Assembly (NCBI GenBank): GCA_902595535.1
Contig: CACJQI010000006.1
Span: 1 to 64,000 of the forward strand
Direction: 5' to 3'
DNA: 64,000 bases
From: an uncultured Pelagibacteraceae bacterium
GTDB lineage: Bacteria; Pseudomonadota; Alphaproteobacteria; Pelagibacterales; Pelagibacteraceae
The position numbers and the translations under genes were made by a program. Below the pieces are notes generated by a model. The model was not told the origin of the DNA and did not search any database. It was given only the letters and a program-made list of their open reading frames with translations. Below are positions 17,232-25,527 of the stretch, one piece after another. Positions within the stretch are counted from its first letter, which is position 1. The number at the start of each line of letters is the position of its first letter.

Positions 17232-17963
17232 ATGCAAATATTAAAATCACTCACACGAGGTCTGAAAGTAATTGAACTTCTCTCAGAAAGTTCATTACCT
17301 GTACGTTTGATTGATATTTCCAAAAAGTTAGAAAGTAAAAAGTCTAATACTTCTCATATTCTTAAATCATTAATAGCTGCTGGTTATGTAAATCAAGATT
17401 CTTCAAGACGTTATTATTTAAATAACAAACTTACAAATTATGAACAGAGTTATTCAATTGACAATGTTGTTAGATTAAAAGAAAAATTTCAACCAATATT
17501 AAAAGAGTTAACACTTAAAACAGGTGAGTGTACCTATTTGGCAGTTAAGGCAGATAATAGAGTTTGGTATATTGATAAATTTGCTTCATCTCATCCTCTT
17601 AAAGTAGATCATCCAATTGGCAACTTAGCTCCACTACATTGTACTGCTCTTGGCAAAACTTTTCTTGCATTTGGAAATATTAAAATTGATAATGAACTAA
17701 CAAAATATACAGATAAAACTATAACCACTAAAAAAAATCTTTTGAGAGAAATTTCGAGAATAAGATCTGAAGGGTTTGCACGAGATGATGAAGAATATGC
17801 TAAAGGAATTCGCTGTGTAGCTAAACCTATACTTGATAAAAACTTTTTTATAGTTGCTGCCGTTGGTATTTCAGCACCAACTATACGATTTAGTGAGAAA
17901 CAATTTGATAAATATGGAGCATTAATAAAAAAAAACTTAGTATCTCAGTTTAATTGTAGATGA
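17232..17963 (+). CDS. IclR family transcriptional regulator, island cargo
   Basis: 243 residues. The N-terminal winged helix-turn-helix spans about residues 5-60 (LTRGLKVIELLSES, KSNTSHILKSLIAAGYV). The C-terminal effector domain includes HPIGNLAPLHCTALGKTFLA and DDEEYAKGIRCVAKPI, diagnostic of IclR. It is divergent from the importer operon and is the only regulator in the island, so it most likely controls the operon in response to its substrate or an intermediate. It ends about 190 bases before the right attachment repeat. Confidence 0.9.
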   Translation: MQILKSLTRGLKVIELLSESSLPVRLIDISKKLESKKSNTSHILKSLIAAGYVNQDSSRRYYLNNKLTNYEQSYSIDNVVRLKEKFQPILKELTLKTGECTYLAVKADNRVWYIDKFASSHPLKVDHPIGNLAPLHCTALGKTFLAFGNIKIDNELTKYTDKTITTKKNLLREISRIRSEGFARDDEEYAKGIRCVAKPILDKNFFIVAAVGISAPTIRFSEKQFDKYGALIKKNLVSQFNCR

Positions 17964-18016
17964 AGTAATTTTCAATTTTTAAAACCCACTTGGTACCTCT
18001 ATTATTATAAAATCTG

Positions 18017-18037
18017 TGCTCCACTCATGCTCCAATG
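18017..18037 (+). repeat. 21-base repeat near the right island end (copy 2)
   Basis: TGCTCCACTCATGCTCCAATG, a 20/21 match to 10328-10348. It is followed by a short tandem echo, CTCCAATA. From here to about 18155 there is no gene, and the base composition is visibly richer in G and C than in the surroundings, consistent with leftover mobile-element DNA. Confidence 0.7.
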
Positions 18038-18155
18038 CTCCAATAGAAGTTGACTAGAGTCTTGGTTTATGTAAATCTGAGTCTAGAAAGAAAAGAGCAG
18101 AGACAAAGGAGTTTTGAAGATGTTCTTGCTGGATGCGCTGGCTCCAAAGGTCATG

Positions 18156-18208
18156 GCGCAGGACTCATAAGCCTGAGGTCAGTGGTTCGATCCCACTTCA
18201 CGCTACCA
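18156..18208 (+). repeat. attR: 53-base partial copy of tRNA-Met
   Basis: Repeats the tRNA from GCGCAGGACTC to ACCA with one change (A at 18200). The 5' half of the tRNA (acceptor 5' strand and D arm) is missing, so no functional tRNA can form. It ends one base before the end of the apt gene on the other strand. Confidence 0.9.
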
Positions 18209-18209
18209 A

Positions 18210-18737
18210 TTAATGTCCTGGAAATTCAATTAAATTTTCAACATTATAATTATTTTTAACTAAATTATCTGAGCCACCTAAATCAAATAAATTTATAACA
18301 AAAATAAATGCCGAAACTTTTCCACCAGATATTTCTATTAATTTAGCACCTGCTTCAGCTGTCCCTCCAGTTGCAATTAAATCATCAATAATTAAAACAT
18401 TGTCTGTTTGATCAATAGAGTCTTTGTGAACCTCTATTGTAGCAGTGCCGTACTCTAGCTCAAAATCTACAGAATGCACATCTGCTGGAAGTTTATTTTT
18501 TTTTCTTAAGAGAATAAAAGGTTTTTTTAATATATAAGAAACAGCAGAGGCAAATACAAAACCTCTAGACTCAATTGCTGCAATTTTATTAAAATTAAAT
18601 TTTTTTGATCGTTCGACTATCTGATTTATAGTTTCAGAAAATGCATTTTCATTCTTAATTAATGTAGTAATATCTCTAAATAAAATGCCTTTTTTAGGGT
18701 AATCAGGAATTGATCTAATATAATCTTTTAAATTCAT
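18210..18737 (-). CDS. apt: Adenine phosphoribosyltransferase
   Basis: 175 residues, the usual length. The PRPP-binding motif VLIIDDLIATGGTAEAG near residue 120 and the N-terminal IPDYPKKGILFRDIT are typical of Apt. It makes AMP from adenine and PRPP. Divergent from mtnP, whose reaction releases adenine, so this is the recycling step for that base. The stop codon lies one base from the island's right repeat, so the integration left the gene intact. Confidence 0.95.
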   Translation of the reverse strand: MNLKDYIRSIPDYPKKGILFRDITTLIKNENAFSETINQIVERSKKFNFNKIAAIESRGFVFASAVSYILKKPFILLRKKNKLPADVHSVDFELEYGTATIEVHKDSIDQTDNVLIIDDLIATGGTAEAGAKLIEISGGKVSAFIFVINLFDLGGSDNLVKNNYNVENLIEFPGH

Positions 18738-18778
18738 AATACTTAATTATAAAAGTATGAATAAATATTTTTTTAAAT

Positions 18779-19651
18779 ATGACAACAAATAAATTAGCGA
18801 TTATTGGTGGAAGCGGCCTTTATGATGTTGAGGAATTTAAAGATAGAAAATTGCTTGATTTTGATACACCATGGGGAAAACCTTCAGATCAAATATTAAA
18901 AACTAATTATAATAATAAGGAAATATATTTTTTACCTAGACATGGAAGAGGGCATTTTGTTTCTCCTTCAAATATAAATTTTAGAGCAAATATTGATGCT
19001 CTTAAACAATTAGGTGTCACAGATATTGTATCTGTTTCAGCTGTAGGTTCTTTAAAAGAAAACTTACCACCAGGTAAATTTGTTATTGTAGACCAATTTA
19101 TTGATAGAACATTTTCAAGAACAAAAACTTTTTTTGATGATGAAATAGTCGCACACGTCTCTATGGCTCATCCAACTTCCAATGGTTTGATGAATGCTTG
19201 TGAAGATGCAATTAAGAAATCAAATATTGATTTTCAGAGAAATGGAACTTATGTTGTTATGGAAGGTCCACAATTTTCAACCTTAGCAGAATCAAATTTA
19301 TACAGATCTTGGAAAGCTGACGTAATTGGTATGACTAATATGCCAGAAGCAAAACTAGCAAGAGAAGCTGAAATAAGATATGCCTCAGTTTCAATGGTAA
19401 CAGATTTTGACTGTTGGCATCCTGATCATGAAAGTGTTGATGTTCAACAAATAATTAAAGTTTTATTAAGCAATGCTGAAAATGCAAAAGTGATGATTAA
19501 AAATTTAATTGATAATTTTGAAGAACATATTGATCCAAATGATCCAACAAATAATTGTTTAGATGTTGCAATTATTACAGCTCCAGAAAAAAGAACCAAA
19601 AAAACAATTGATAAACTTAAAACAATAGCAGGTAGAGTTCTATCTAAATGA
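18779..19651 (+). CDS. mtnP: S-methyl-5'-thioadenosine phosphorylase
   Basis: 290 residues. IIGGSGLYDVEEF at the N-terminus, PRHGRGH near residue 60 and MEGPQFSTLAES near residue 161 are MTAP signatures, as is NMPEAKLAREAE. It phosphorolyses methylthioadenosine, the by-product of spermidine synthesis, to adenine and methylthioribose-1-phosphate. It overlaps mtnA by four bases (ATGA), so the two are translationally coupled. Confidence 0.95.
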   Translation: MTTNKLAIIGGSGLYDVEEFKDRKLLDFDTPWGKPSDQILKTNYNNKEIYFLPRHGRGHFVSPSNINFRANIDALKQLGVTDIVSVSAVGSLKENLPPGKFVIVDQFIDRTFSRTKTFFDDEIVAHVSMAHPTSNGLMNACEDAIKKSNIDFQRNGTYVVMEGPQFSTLAESNLYRSWKADVIGMTNMPEAKLAREAEIRYASVSMVTDFDCWHPDHESVDVQQIIKVLLSNAENAKVMIKNLIDNFEEHIDPNDPTNNCLDVAIITAPEKRTKKTIDKLKTIAGRVLSK

Positions 19652-20718
19652 AAATTCACAACAAAGAATACAAAACTATTTGGTATGAAGAAAATGTTGT
19701 CAAAATAATTGATCAAACAAAACTTCCACATCAATTTATAATTAAAAACTTAAAAAAAATTAAAGATGCAATTAATGCCATAAAAGTAATGGAAGTAAGG
19801 GGTGCCCCTTTAATTGGAGGAACTGCTGCTTATGGAATAGCTCTTGCTGTTAAGGAAAATAATGATTCTGAATTTATAAATAAAAGTGCAGAAGAACTAA
19901 TTCAATCAAGACCTACAGCAATAAATTTGAAATGGGCAGTAGATCGTATGATGAATAGATTATCTGGAATTAATAGTGATCAAATTTTAGAAATTGCTTT
20001 AAAAGAAGCTAAAGAAATATGTGATGAAGATGAAAAATTCTGTGAAAATATTGGTATTAACGGATTAAAAATAATTGAAGAAATTTATAATAAAAAAAAA
20101 GATACAGTTAATATATTAACACACTGTAATGCTGGTTGGCTTGCAACAATTAATTGGGGTACAGCAACTTCTCCAATATATCATGCTCACAAAAAAGGAA
20201 TTCCAGTTCATGTTTGGGTAGATGAAACTAGACCAAGAAATCAAGGTGCAAATTTAACTTCCTTTGAATTAAATGAGGAAGAAATACCTAATACTATAAT
20301 TACTGATAACACAGGTGGAATTTTAATGCAAAGAGGTGAAGTGGATATGTGTATTGTAGGAACAGATAGAACTTTATCAAATGGAGATGTTTGTAATAAA
20401 ATTGGGACTTATCTAAAAGCATTAGCAGCTTATGACAATAACGTGCCTTTTTATGTAGCATTACCAAGCTCAACTATTGATTGGGAAATTAAAAAAGGCA
20501 AAGATATCCCAATTGAAGAGAGAAATTCAGAAGAGTTATCCCATGTATATGGTGTGGATGAAAATAATGAAATTAAAAAGGTTTTAATTTATCCAAAAAA
20601 TAGCAAAGTAAAGAATCTTGCTTTTGATGTCACTCCAGCAAAGTATGTAACAGGTTTGATAACAGAAAAAGGTATTTCAGAGGCGTCTGCCGAAGGATTA
20701 AAAAAGTTATTTAAATAA
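19648..20718 (+). CDS. mtnA: S-methyl-5-thioribose-1-phosphate isomerase
   Basis: 356 residues. MEVRGAPLIGGTAAYG near residue 48, the catalytic Cys in ILTHCNAGWLAT near residue 155 and the catalytic Asp in VGTDRTLSNGDVCNKIGTY are all present. It converts methylthioribose-1-phosphate to methylthioribulose-1-phosphate. None of the next Met-salvage genes (mtnB, C, D) is nearby; instead the convergent next gene is a class II aldolase/dehydrogenase fusion one base away, which may consume the product. Confidence 0.95.
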   Translation: MKIHNKEYKTIWYEENVVKIIDQTKLPHQFIIKNLKKIKDAINAIKVMEVRGAPLIGGTAAYGIALAVKENNDSEFINKSAEELIQSRPTAINLKWAVDRMMNRLSGINSDQILEIALKEAKEICDEDEKFCENIGINGLKIIEEIYNKKKDTVNILTHCNAGWLATINWGTATSPIYHAHKKGIPVHVWVDETRPRNQGANLTSFELNEEEIPNTIITDNTGGILMQRGEVDMCIVGTDRTLSNGDVCNKIGTYLKALAAYDNNVPFYVALPSSTIDWEIKKGKDIPIEERNSEELSHVYGVDENNEIKKVLIYPKNSKVKNLAFDVTPAKYVTGLITEKGISEASAEGLKKLFK

Positions 20719-20719
20719 T

Positions 20720-22753
20720 TTATCTAAGCGAAGCAGCAATGTTTCCACCATCAACTGTTAATATTGCTCCAGTAGTTTTTTTTGAAACTGCTAAATGAAA
20801 AAATGCTTTTGCTACATCTTCTGCTTTTACTTCGTTTAAAAGTAAATTTCCCCTCATATATTCATCTGCAGAAACTTCTCTAGCTTTAGCTCTAGATTTG
20901 ATCATTCCTTCGTTTAACAGACCACTTCTTATTCTGTCTGCATTTACTCCATTTGATCTTATTCCAAGAGAACCATAATCTACCGCGTATTGTTTGCATA
21001 AATTCAACAATGCTGACTTAGGTAATCCGTAAGGTCCAAAATTTTTTCCAGGATTTACTGATTGTTTTGAAATATTAAATAACAAGCAGCCCTCGATATT
21101 TTGTTTTTTCATTATTTTAATTGCTTCTGAAGCACAATTTTGATGAGAAAAAAAATTATCTTCAAAACTTTGTCTTAAAATTTTATCATCTACTTCTGCT
21201 ATAGATCCACCAATAGCTGTTCCGGCATTAGATATTAGAATATCAATTCCACCATAAGTTTCTGTAATAGTTTTGAAAGCTTTTTTAACACTATTTTTAT
21301 TCGTTACATCGCAATACAAACAAAGACCTTTAACTTTTGATTTCATTTCTTTTACTTTTTGAAAATTATAATCAAGCAAAACTATTTCAGCTCCATAATT
21401 TTTGAACAGTTTGTAAGTAGCAGAACCAATCGCTCCAAAACTTCCAGTTATAACAACAACATTACCTTGTAGGTCCTTTTTAGCTTTTTTAATTTTAGCT
21501 TGTTCTAAAGACCAGTATTCAACATCAAATAAATCTTTTTCAGGTATAAACTTATATTTTGTAGTTTCCTCAACAGATGAAATAACTCTAGCATTGGTTT
21601 CTGTTAAATCTCCAGCAATTTTAGCAGCACTCAAACTATCTCCAACACTAAATAGCCCCACATTTTGAACCAATATCACTCTTGGAGAAGTATCTAACAT
21701 TGTTTTTTTGCCTTTTACTTTCTTTCTATTTGTATCAAAATATTTGATATATTTTTTTCTATAATCTTTAAAACACTTTTCGGCTAACTTCTTAAAATCT
21801 CTTAAGTTAGTATTTGGTTTTGGTGTGATAACTAATGGAAATGGTTTTACCCTTATAACATGATCAGGTGTGGCAGTACCAAGACCAGTATATCTTCTGA
21901 CTTCCTTACCATTAATAAAGTAATCTAAAATTTTATTAGACCTATAATTTACTATATACTTTAGACTTTTAGTTTCAGACAATAATCCTCTTAGTATTGG
22001 AGAGATTTCATGTGGTTTAAATGAGTTATTAAATTTTTTTATCTGTTTTATTTTTTTCCTTTTAATTTTTTTGACTGCTTTTTCGGCAATTGAAACATAT
22101 TTGATCATTAAGTCGTAAGATTTTTTAGCATCATTATCAAAAGTAAAAATCCCATGATTTAACAGAATTAAACAATTGATATTGGGATTTTTGGAATAAA
22201 CCTCATTAATTTTTTGAGCCAAACCAAAACCAGGCATTACATAAGGCACAATACTAACTTTAGAGCCAAATATTTTTTTACAAAAATCTTTACCATTTGG
22301 TCTATTCGTAACATTCATAATCGCATCTGAATGAGTGTGATCTACAAACTTGAATGGCAAAAAAGCATGTAAAAAAGTTTCTACAGAAGGGTTAGGAGAT
22401 TTGATGTCAATCAAATTTCTTTTTTGAAATGCAACCATATCTTCATCACTTAAATATTTTTTATTTTTTAGAGAGAGCAATGGATTTAATTTTACTGCTG
22501 GTAGACCCTCTGGCTCAATTTCAGCCATATCCCATCCACTTCCCTTAACGCATAGAACATCGTAACTTTTACCATCGATATCTTTAACGGATGTTTTTAC
22601 AGAAGTATTTCCACCACCATGAAGAACTAATTCACTATTTCTTCCTAATAACCTAGTTGTATAAACTCTTAAAGCCATATCTCTTGAATGACCAAGTTTT
22701 TGATACTTTTTTATATATTTTTTTGCTTCTAAATTGGACCAATTGTTTTTCAC
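20720..22753 (-). CDS. Bifunctional class II aldolase/short-chain dehydrogenase
   Basis: 677 residues from a GTG start. Residues 1 to about 390 are a class II (RhaD/FucA-type) aldolase: GGGNTSVK near residue 41, KGSGWDMA, and metal-binding HTHSDA near residue 138. Residues from about 425 are an SDR: VVITGSFGAIGSATY, NAG, and the active-site YGLPK. Fusions of this kind are annotated as rhamnulose-1-phosphate aldolase/alcohol dehydrogenase. No rhamnose isomerase or kinase is here. The partner genes mtnP and mtnA suggest methylthioribulose-1-phosphate as aldolase substrate, giving DHAP and methylthioacetaldehyde, which the SDR could reduce. The domains are clear; the substrate is inference. Confidence 0.85.
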   Translation of the reverse strand: MKNNWSNLEAKKYIKKYQKLGHSRDMALRVYTTRLLGRNSELVLHGGGNTSVKTSVKDIDGKSYDVLCVKGSGWDMAEIEPEGLPAVKLNPLLSLKNKKYLSDEDMVAFQKRNLIDIKSPNPSVETFLHAFLPFKFVDHTHSDAIMNVTNRPNGKDFCKKIFGSKVSIVPYVMPGFGLAQKINEVYSKNPNINCLILLNHGIFTFDNDAKKSYDLMIKYVSIAEKAVKKIKRKKIKQIKKFNNSFKPHEISPILRGLLSETKSLKYIVNYRSNKILDYFINGKEVRRYTGLGTATPDHVIRVKPFPLVITPKPNTNLRDFKKLAEKCFKDYRKKYIKYFDTNRKKVKGKKTMLDTSPRVILVQNVGLFSVGDSLSAAKIAGDLTETNARVISSVEETTKYKFIPEKDLFDVEYWSLEQAKIKKAKKDLQGNVVVITGSFGAIGSATYKLFKNYGAEIVLLDYNFQKVKEMKSKVKGLCLYCDVTNKNSVKKAFKTITETYGGIDILISNAGTAIGGSIAEVDDKILRQSFEDNFFSHQNCASEAIKIMKKQNIEGCLLFNISKQSVNPGKNFGPYGLPKSALLNLCKQYAVDYGSLGIRSNGVNADRIRSGLLNEGMIKSRAKAREVSADEYMRGNLLLNEVKAEDVAKAFFHLAVSKKTTGAILTVDGGNIAASLR

Positions 22754-22838
22754 AGCTACAACCTCAGCGAAGTATTACAATAGTTTTTTGTTTGAAAGAA
22801 GCAAAAAATTTGATTAGTAAGGTTTATAAAGCTTATTT

Positions 22839-23879
22839 ATGACAAAAGTTGGAGAACATATTACATTAGACATAATTGGTACTACAAAAGACTATGATCC
22901 ATCTATATTTGAAAAAGTAATTTATGAAATTGCAAAAGTTGCAAAAGTAAAAATTCTAAATATATCTAAATATAAATTTGAACCTCAAGGTTTCACAATT
23001 CTTGCTTTATTAGCTGAAAGCCATATCAGTTTTCATACTTTTCCAGAAAAAGGAATTATTAGTTTTGATTTTTTTACTTGTGGTAAGGTCAATCCATCAA
23101 TCGCAATTGAAATTATTAAAAAAGAATTTGAACACAAAAGAATTGTTAAAAAAGAATTCAATAGGGACACCAAATCTCTTTATCATGATATTTACAGTTC
23201 ATCGGGATTACAAAAATCTTATGTTGTAAACGATGTCCTAGAGGATTTTAAGTCAAAAGCGGGTCAACACATTGAAATTTTAGATCTAGAACAATTTGGA
23301 AAATCTTTATTTATTGATGGAGAAATTCAAGTAGCTACTACTGACGAACACTTGTATAGTTCAACTTTTGTAGGCGCGGGATTAAATTTAAATCAACAAA
23401 TTGAAAGAGCTGCTATTATTGGTGGTGGAGACGGTGGTGTTGCAAGAGAATGTATATCAAAAAATTTTAGTTTTATAGATTGGTATGAACTAGATCCTGA
23501 AGTTGTTAATGTTTGCAACAAACATCTTGGAGATATAGGAAAAAAAGCTACTGAAAAAAATTCTGTTAAATGTGTATGGGGTGATGCATTTGAAAGTATT
23601 AAATCAACAAAAGATGATACTTATGATCATATATTTGTTGATCTTAATGACGATCAATTTTGTATTGATCTTGCAGCAAAAAATATGGATTCAATGATTA
23701 GAATTTTAAAACCGAAAGGTGTGATTACAGCACAAGTAGGAAGTCAGGATAAAAAACCTAGACAGGTTGATAATTGGCTAAATGTATTTAATCACTTTTT
23801 TGGAAACACAAAATTATCCAGAGTTTATATCCCTAGTTTTGATTGTTCTTGGAACTTTTCTTCATCAATTAATCATTAA
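22839..23879 (+). CDS. Fused S-adenosylmethionine decarboxylase/spermidine synthase
   Basis: 346 residues. The N-terminal 110 or so residues are a prokaryotic SpeD: GEHITLDIIG, then AESHISFHTFPEKG, in which the Ser after ESHI-type Glu is the self-cleavage site giving the pyruvoyl group. The rest is spermidine synthase (SpeE): YSSTFVGAGLN, IIGGGDGGVARE, and IFVDLNDDQ. One polypeptide would thus make decarboxylated AdoMet and use it to aminopropylate putrescine, releasing methylthioadenosine for mtnP. Self-cleavage would split off the short beta chain of SpeD from the remainder. It is 85 bases from the divergent aldolase/SDR gene. Confidence 0.88.
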   Translation: MTKVGEHITLDIIGTTKDYDPSIFEKVIYEIAKVAKVKILNISKYKFEPQGFTILALLAESHISFHTFPEKGIISFDFFTCGKVNPSIAIEIIKKEFEHKRIVKKEFNRDTKSLYHDIYSSSGLQKSYVVNDVLEDFKSKAGQHIEILDLEQFGKSLFIDGEIQVATTDEHLYSSTFVGAGLNLNQQIERAAIIGGGDGGVARECISKNFSFIDWYELDPEVVNVCNKHLGDIGKKATEKNSVKCVWGDAFESIKSTKDDTYDHIFVDLNDDQFCIDLAAKNMDSMIRILKPKGVITAQVGSQDKKPRQVDNWLNVFNHFFGNTKLSRVYIPSFDCSWNFSSSINH

Positions 23880-23938
23880 TTTTTCTTTTTAAATTAATAA
23901 ATCTGTGAAATAATTGCTTAAAATTAAAGGAGAAAATA

Positions 23939-24790
23939 ATGAATATATTCAAAAAAACTATTTTAACAGTTCTTGCTTCTTTATTGATTATCGGAAATGT
24001 TTACGCTGATAAAATAAGAATCGGAACTGAAGGCGCTTATCCACCATGGAACTCTAAAGATGCATCTGGAAATCTTATCGGTTTTGAAGTGGAACTAGCT
24101 CAAGAGCTTTGTAAAATCATGAAACATGAATGTACAATAGTTGAACAAGATTGGGATGGGATGATTCCAGCTTTATTGATGAGAAAATTTGATGCGATTA
24201 TGGCAGGTATGTCAATTACTGCGGAAAGACAAAAAACAATTACTTTTTCTCAAGGTTATGCGACAGAGCCTGCTACCCTTGCTGTAATGAAAGGATCAAG
24301 TCTTGAAGGTATGGACACACCTGCAGCAATAAATTTAGACAGAAGTTCTTCAGATGTTAAAAAAGCACTAAAAACAATCACCGCTTCTTTATCTGGTAAA
24401 ACTGTTTGTACGCAAACTGGAACAATTCACCAAAACTTTTTAGAGTCTGGTGATGTGGGAAGTGTAAATGTTAGAACTTACAAGACTCAAGATGAAGTTA
24501 ACTTAGATCTAACATCTGGAAGATGTGATGTGGCTTTAGCTGCAAAAGCTTCATTTATAGAATATGCTGAAGCATCTGGAAAAGCAGTTGTTACTGTTGG
24601 ACCTAATTTATCTGGTGGTGCTTTTGGAGGCGGTGTTGGTGTCGGTATCAGACAAGGTGGAGATGATGCGATTGGTAAAAGAGACGCTAAACTTCTAAAA
24701 GACTTTAACAAGGCAATTGATAAAGCTAGAAAAAAAGGAATTATTAGTAAACTAGCTATCAAATGGTTTAATGACGACGTTTCTATGTAA
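23939..24790 (+). CDS. Family 3 solute-binding protein (Lys/Arg/Orn/opine type)
   Basis: 283 residues, with a good Shine-Dalgarno (AAGGAG) before the ATG. Signal peptide of about 23 residues ending VYA. RIGTEGAYPPWN, GFEVELAQEL and DGMIPALLMRKFDAIMAGMSIT are typical of the lysine/arginine/ornithine, octopine and nopaline binding proteins. It is the periplasmic receptor for the two permeases that follow. The long GGGVGVGIRQGG loop in the second lobe is a marker of the opine/Arg subgroup. Position after the spermidine synthase suggests a basic amino acid or polyamine precursor, which is inference. Confidence 0.9.
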   Translation: MNIFKKTILTVLASLLIIGNVYADKIRIGTEGAYPPWNSKDASGNLIGFEVELAQELCKIMKHECTIVEQDWDGMIPALLMRKFDAIMAGMSITAERQKTITFSQGYATEPATLAVMKGSSLEGMDTPAAINLDRSSSDVKKALKTITASLSGKTVCTQTGTIHQNFLESGDVGSVNVRTYKTQDEVNLDLTSGRCDVALAAKASFIEYAEASGKAVVTVGPNLSGGAFGGGVGVGIRQGGDDAIGKRDAKLLKDFNKAIDKARKKGIISKLAIKWFNDDVSM

Positions 24791-24803
24791 TTAATTTCAG
24801 ATT

Positions 24804-24828
24804 TGGCGACTATAATATATAGTCGCCA
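24804..24828 (+). promoter_or_regulatory. Hairpin between binding-protein and permease genes
   Basis: Perfect 11-base-pair stem, TGGCGACTATA with TATAGTCGCCA, and an ATA loop, in the 44-base gap. No T-tract follows, and the permease ATG is six bases after the stem. It probably stabilises the upstream mRNA or limits read-through and ribosome loading on the permease genes. Confidence 0.75.
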
Positions 24829-24834
24829 GTCTAT

Positions 24835-25527
24835 ATGGAACTTCTAGCATTTGGCAAAACAGGTTGGGGAGATGAATTATTTTATGCAACCCTCATGACT
24901 ATAGCTGTATCAATTGCAGCGATGTTAGTTGGTTTTTTATTTGCTCTTATTTTTACTCCACTCAAATTATCAAAATATAAATCTTTAAATTTAATTGGAA
25001 ATTTTTACACAACAGTTATCCGTGGTGTCCCTGAGCTTTTAGTAATTTACCTTTTATTTTTTGGCGGAAGTGGTGCAATAATGTATGTGGCATCAATATT
25101 TGGATATTTTGAGTATATCGAGATAAATGCATTTATTACAGGTGCAATGGCAATTGGAATAATTTCGGGAGCTTATTCAACAGAAGTTTTTCGTGGGGCT
25201 ATTCAATCCATAGACAAAGGACAGTTTGAAGCTGCTAAGGTTTTAGGAGTAAGTAAATTTGCACAATTTTATAAGATAATTTTACCTCAAATGTTAAGAC
25301 TTGCTATTCCAAACTTGAGTAATGTTTGGCAAATAACTTTAAAAGATACATCATTAATTTCAGTTACTGGATTGGTTGAAATTATGAGACAATCTTATAT
25401 TGCAGCAGGCTCTACAAGAGATCCATTATTCTTTTACTCATTTGCTGCCGTTTTATATTTATTGCTAACGTATTTAAGCATGAAATTAATTAATAGATTA
25501 GAAGCTAGATATAGTAGGGGTTATTAA
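24835..25527 (+). CDS. Polar amino acid ABC transporter permease (HisQ-like)
   Basis: 230 residues, about five membrane helices. EAA loop GQFEAAKVLGVSKFAQFYKIILP near residues 128-150 identifies a His/Glu/Gln/Arg/opine-family permease. It overlaps the next permease by one base. The start follows a hairpin so closely that the ribosome-binding site is unclear. Confidence 0.92.
   Translation: MELLAFGKTGWGDELFYATLMTIAVSIAAMLVGFLFALIFTPLKLSKYKSLNLIGNFYTTVIRGVPELLVIYLLFFGGSGAIMYVASIFGYFEYIEINAFITGAMAIGIISGAYSTEVFRGAIQSIDKGQFEAAKVLGVSKFAQFYKIILPQMLRLAIPNLSNVWQITLKDTSLISVTGLVEIMRQSYIAAGSTRDPLFFYSFAAVLYLLLTYLSMKLINRLEARYSRGY

Larger units (their letters stand above)
10208..18208. mobile_element. Genomic island integrated at tRNA-Met
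   Basis: The intact tRNA-Met gene (10208-10284) bounds the left side and a 53-base copy of its 3' part (18156-18208, one mismatch) bounds the right. Between them lie about 7.9 kb holding a decayed integrase start, one catabolic/transport operon on the minus strand and its IclR regulator. This is the classic outcome of tyrosine-recombinase integration into a tRNA 3' end. No functional integrase remains, so the element is probably fixed. The genes just outside (methyltransferase at left, apt at right) would be neighbours of the tRNA in a strain without the island. Confidence 0.8.

Noticed and set aside
18156..18208. A second tRNA gene
   Set aside because: Only the 3' 53 bases are present; no D arm or 5' acceptor strand.
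18050..18259. Plus-strand 69-codon open frame across the right island junction
   Set aside because: It starts at a TTG, runs through the tRNA fragment and into the antisense of apt, and shows no family features; a chance frame in the GC-richer scar.
22754..22838. A riboswitch before the spermidine synthase fusion
   Set aside because: The 85-base spacer shows no recognisable conserved riboswitch core, only weak AT stems.
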